From: Lentimicrobiaceae bacterium
GTDB taxonomy: Bacteria; Bacteroidota; Bacteroidia; Bacteroidales; WCHB1-69
Direction: 5' to 3'
DNA: 9,140 nt
NCBI GenBank assembly: GCA_009787675.1
Contig: WQSU01000085.1
Location: 1-9,140, forward strand
Below are positions 7,273-9,140 of this stretch, piece after piece (position 1 is the first letter of the stretch; each line of letters opens with the position of its first letter). A model generated the notes under the pieces. It ran no database searches and was not told the DNA's origin. It saw only the letters and a program-made list of their open reading frames with translations. The position numbers were made by a program, and so were the translations under genes.

Positions 7273-8402
7273 GAAAATTATTATTAGAAGATATTGACAA
7301 TGAGAGTATTTCTCTATTTGGAGCAAGACAAACTGGAAAAAGCACATTGGTTAAAGAAAAATTTCCGCAAGCCAAATATTACGACTTATTGAAATCGGAT
7401 GTTTTTGAACGATTGTTTCGTGCTCCATGGCTGTTTCGAGAAGAACTTGATATGTGCTTACCCAATGAATTGATAATTGTTGATGAGATTCAGAAAGTTC
7501 CTCAGTTGTTAGATGAAGTGCATTGGCTCATGCACAATCGCAAACTTCGTTTTTTGCTTTGTGGCTCAAGCGCAAGAAAACTGAAACGATGCGGAGCTAA
7601 TTTGCTGGGAGGAAGAGCTATTAGAGAACAATTGTTTCCACTCGTCAGCGCAGAAATACCCGATTTTAACCTGCTTAAAGCCGTGAATCATGGGCTATTG
7701 CCACAGCATTATTTATCGTTGAATCCTCAAAAAAAATTGCAGGCTTATATTGGCAATTATCTTCAAGAAGAGATTATGGAAGAAGCCCTTCTGCGTAATT
7801 TGAGAACTTTTTCACGTTTCTTGGATATTGCCGCATTAACGAGCGGTGAAATGGTAAACTACAACAATACTGCTGCCGACTGCGGTGTGAGTTCACCCAC
7901 TGTGAAAGAATATTTTTCAATATTGGAGGAGACCATGTTTGGTTTTTTTGTGCCTGCTTTTACTAAAACCGTCAAACGTCGCATTATACAAGCCCCCAAG
8001 TTTTATATGTTTGATGTGGGCATCGCCAATTATTTAACAAAACGCAAATCTTTAATGCCCGGCACTTTAGATTTTGGAAAGGCTTTTGAGCATTTAATCA
8101 TTCAAGAATTGACCGCCTACTTGGGGTATTCTTTTTCGGAAAAAACACTGTCTTATTGGCGTACATCCAATGGATACGAAGTGGATGCCGTGTTGGGCAA
8201 TGGCGATGTGGCGATTGAAATTAAATCTTGCGAAGAAGTGCAAACCAGACACCTTAAAGGATTGAAAGCTTTCTCGGAAGAACATCCGAATGCACGTTTG
8301 ATTGCAGTATCGCTTGACCAAAATCCACGTAAAATGAACGAGATAGAAATCTATCCGGCAGTTGAATTTTTAAGAAAACTTTGGGCTGGAGAAATTGTGT
8401 AG
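7263..8402 (+). CDS. AAA_14/DUF4143-type ATP-binding protein with PD-(D/E)XK-like C-terminus
   Basis: This is a 379-residue predicted cytoplasmic ATPase. The N-terminal P-loop domain has a Walker A motif GARQTGKS (20-27), Walker B ELIIVDE (69-75) followed by IQKVP, and a sensor-1-like LLCGSSARKLK (98-108), with GGRAI and PL(V) following as in the AAA_14 family. A central winged-helix-like part (about 185-260) has SSPTVKEYFSILEET and the KFYMFDVGIANYL block typical of DUF4143. The C-terminus has FEHLIIQEL (275-283), then GYEVDAV (304-310) and AIEIKS (317-322). E276, D308, E319 and K321 fit the PD-(D/E)XK nuclease-fold pattern, known for this domain from established family knowledge. Function is unknown for most members; no substrate can be given. 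Length is usual, no frameshift. The start at 7263 gives the usual short N-terminus before the P-loop. It diverges from tamB and converges on the XRE gene (3 bp between stops). Confidence 0.9.
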   Translation: MFTRKLLLEDIDNESISLFGARQTGKSTLVKEKFPQAKYYDLLKSDVFERLFRAPWLFREELDMCLPNELIIVDEIQKVPQLLDEVHWLMHNRKLRFLLCGSSARKLKRCGANLLGGRAIREQLFPLVSAEIPDFNLLKAVNHGLLPQHYLSLNPQKKLQAYIGNYLQEEIMEEALLRNLRTFSRFLDIAALTSGEMVNYNNTAADCGVSSPTVKEYFSILEETMFGFFVPAFTKTVKRRIIQAPKFYMFDVGIANYLTKRKSLMPGTLDFGKAFEHLIIQELTAYLGYSFSEKTLSYWRTSNGYEVDAVLGNGDVAIEIKSCEEVQTRHLKGLKAFSEEHPNARLIAVSLDQNPRKMNEIEIYPAVEFLRKLWAGEIV

Positions 8403-8405
8403 CAT

Positions 8406-8759
8406 TCATTTTTGCTGCAATAAGAGTTCTAATTCTTTTATTCTTTCTTCCAGCACGTTAATATATTTTTGTTGTGATTCAAGTAAAAATTCAGGAACAG
8501 TACAAATGTTGTTTGTTCCCTGATAATTTCCTGTAGCGCTATCTTTACAAATAAAGGTTTGATTTTCTTCCGGTTCAAAGATTTCGTGCAATGGCACATC
8601 CAAAATTTTTGCAAGTTTTTCCCATTCGGTGATATGAATTTTTATCTGCCCATTCTCTCTTCTGTTATAGCTTGAAACATCCATAAAAAGTTTTTCGGCA
8701 ATTTGACTTTGCGAGTAGTTTTTAGACTTTCGCGCCTCAAGGAGTCTATTTTTTTCCAT
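8406..8759 (-). CDS. XRE-family helix-turn-helix transcriptional regulator
   Basis: This is a small DNA-binding protein of 117 residues. The Cro/C1-type HTH domain covers about residues 5-61: RLLEARKSK (helix 1), YSQSQIAEKL (helix 2), MDVSSYNRRENG (recognition helix 3), then EWEKLAKILDVPLHEIFEP closing the fold. A linker with GNYQGTNNICTVPEF leads to a C-terminal heptad-rich helix (about 90-116, LLESQQKYINVLEERIKELELLL), likely a dimerising coiled coil. I chose the ATG at 8757-8759: the HTH begins right after it, and a perfect -7 promoter element lies at 8790-8797, between it and the next in-frame ATG at 8820-8822, so the longer form would begin upstream of the likely transcript. Autorepression is plausible because palindromes overlap that element. 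The target genes are unknown. The family is widespread in Bacteroidota, in both chromosomes and mobile DNA. Confidence 0.9.
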   Translation of the reverse strand: MEKNRLLEARKSKNYSQSQIAEKLFMDVSSYNRRENGQIKIHITEWEKLAKILDVPLHEIFEPEENQTFICKDSATGNYQGTNNICTVPEFLLESQQKYINVLEERIKELELLLQQK

Positions 8760-8774
8760 ACAGCATTTGATTTT

Positions 8775-8794
8775 TTTGCAAATTTTGCGCAAAA
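8775..8794. promoter_or_regulatory. Two adjoining palindromes over the XRE promoter; candidate operator
   Basis: TTTGCAAA (8775-8782) is directly followed by TTTTGCGCAAAA (8783-8794). Both are perfect palindromes built on the same TTTGC half-site, and their centres (8778.5 and 8788.5) are exactly 10 bp apart, close to one DNA turn. They cover the -7 element and the predicted transcription start of the XRE gene. Tandem, helically phased sites over the own promoter are typical of autoregulating Cro/C1-type repressors. Binding by this XRE protein is inferred, not shown. Confidence 0.45.
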
Positions 8795-8822
8795 ATACAA
8801 AAAAAAGTACAAGAACATGCAA
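8790..8822 (-). promoter_or_regulatory. Candidate Bacteroidota promoter for the XRE gene
   Basis: On the minus strand TATTTTTG (8797-8790) matches TAnnTTTG exactly. A TTG at 8822-8820 lies 22 nt upstream, one nt longer than the usual spacing. The predicted start of transcription is near 8783-8786, leaving about 25 nt before the ATG at 8759. The element overlaps the palindrome TTTTGCGCAAAA, so a repressor bound there would block RNA polymerase. Confidence 0.5.
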
Positions 8823-8860
8823 TTTTGAACTTTATAAAGCTATAGCTCAAAATGTTTTTT

Positions 8861-8880
8861 TATTGCACAACATTGCAATA
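8861..8880. repeat. Inverted repeat TATTGC-N8-GCAATA with a 10-bp direct repeat
   Basis: Six-base arms TATTGC and GCAATA flank an 8-base spacer. The same stretch also contains ATTGCA twice at a 10-bp period (8862-8867 and 8872-8877). It lies between the XRE promoter and the secreted-protein gene. The TTGCA units resemble the half-sites over the XRE promoter, so it could be another binding site. In AT-rich DNA such short repeats can also arise by chance. Confidence 0.3.
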
Positions 8881-9002
8881 AAACCATAAGAAAATATCCA
8901 TAATAAATCTACTTTTACTGCGCAAGTTTTAAACAAAAACTTCTTTTTCGTAAAAAAAATAAAAACATTATTAAATAAACCTCTAACTTAATCAAAATTT
9001 TT

Positions 9003-9140
9003 ATGAAAAAATCTTTTTTTACATTCTTTTGCTTCGCCCTTCCTTTCTTGTGCATGGCGCAACTCCCCCGTGTTTACGAATACGATGATGCAGGCAACCG
9101 CATTGTTCGCAAAACAGTAACCCTCAACCTTGCGCCCCCA
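9003..9140 (+). CDS. Secreted protein with YD/RHS-like motif, 3'-truncated by the window end
   Basis: Only the first 46 codons are visible and the frame runs open to the edge. It begins with a classical signal peptide: KK at residues 2-3, a hydrophobic core SFFTFFCFALPFL, and a likely signal peptidase I site after CMA (residue 19). The C at 17 is preceded by PFL, not a lipobox, so a lipoprotein is unlikely. After cleavage it reads QLPRVYEYDDAGNRIVRKTV; YxYDxAGNR is the core of the YD/RHS repeat and recurs at the mature N-terminus of many secreted Bacteroidota proteins, often ones using the type IX secretion system. The C-terminal domains that would show function or a T9SS sorting signal are outside the window. 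ATG at 9003 is chosen because the signal peptide starts there; no Shine-Dalgarno box and no convincing promoter were seen in the preceding 180 bp. Confidence 0.8.
   Translation, partial: MKKSFFTFFCFALPFLCMAQLPRVYEYDDAGNRIVRKTVTLNLAPP

Noticed and set aside
7263..8759. ATPase plus XRE as a toxin-antitoxin operon
   Set aside because: The two genes are convergent, not co-transcribed, and the ATPase is far larger and of a different type from known toxins of such pairs.
8760..8822. N-terminal extension of the XRE protein starting at 8822 (MHVLVLFFVFLR...), looking like a hydrophobic leader
   Set aside because: An exact -7 promoter element lies inside it, the HTH domain begins right after the downstream ATG at 8759, and a membrane-type leader is not expected in a small XRE regulator.
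7225..8838. The 11-mer AACTTTATAAA shared by the ATPase upstream region (7225-7235) and the XRE upstream region (8828-8838)
   Set aside because: Exact 11-mer matches are expected by chance within 9 kb of AT-rich sequence; its position relative to the promoters also differs.
8910..8917. TACTTTTA as a -7 element for the secreted-protein gene at 9003
   Set aside because: It misses the final G of TAnnTTTG and has no TTG box at the right spacing upstream.

Overview
The window looks like chromosomal DNA from a member of the Bacteroidota. Several signs agree. The sequence is AT-rich. None of the visible start codons has a Shine-Dalgarno box; they are preceded by A/T-rich sequence instead. Candidate promoters fit the Bacteroidota consensus (TTTG or TTG, about 19-21 nt, then TAnnTTTG) rather than the E. 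coli -35/-10. The TamB protein has the Bacteroidota-type C-terminus. I cannot name a genus.

Layout from left to right: (1) 1-1268, plus strand: most of tilS (tRNA-Ile lysidine synthase), whose first residues lie before the window. (2) 1269-1342: a 74-bp gap between convergent genes with no convincing terminator. (3) 7060-1343, minus strand: a probable two-gene operon, a 1541-residue TamB-family envelope protein followed after only 3 nt by an AI-2E/PerM-family membrane protein. (4) 7061-7262: a divergent intergenic region holding a good minus-strand promoter for tamB and a -7 element for the gene to its right, arranged so that the two predicted transcripts cross. (5) 7263-8402, plus strand: an ATPase of the AAA_14 plus DUF4143 type with a PD-(D/E)XK-like C-terminus. 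(6) 8759-8406, minus strand: a small XRE-family regulator, convergent with the ATPase and 3 bp from it. (7) 8760-9002: an intergenic region with the XRE promoter and two palindromes centred 10 bp apart over its -7 element. (8) From 9003, plus strand: the first 46 codons of a secreted protein with a YD/RHS-like motif, cut by the window end.

How the genes fit together: tilS is housekeeping translation. The tamB operon belongs to the cell envelope. The ATPase and XRE genes look like accessory cargo; they are not co-transcribed, but their putative -7 elements share the same 9-mer (TATTTTTGC) next to TTTGCAA-type half-palindromes, so a regulatory link is possible though unproven. I found no RNA genes, CRISPR array, insertion sequence or transposase. 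The most interesting material is the promoter architecture around the ATPase and XRE genes and the poorly understood ATPase family itself. I do not see convincing evidence of an entirely new system.
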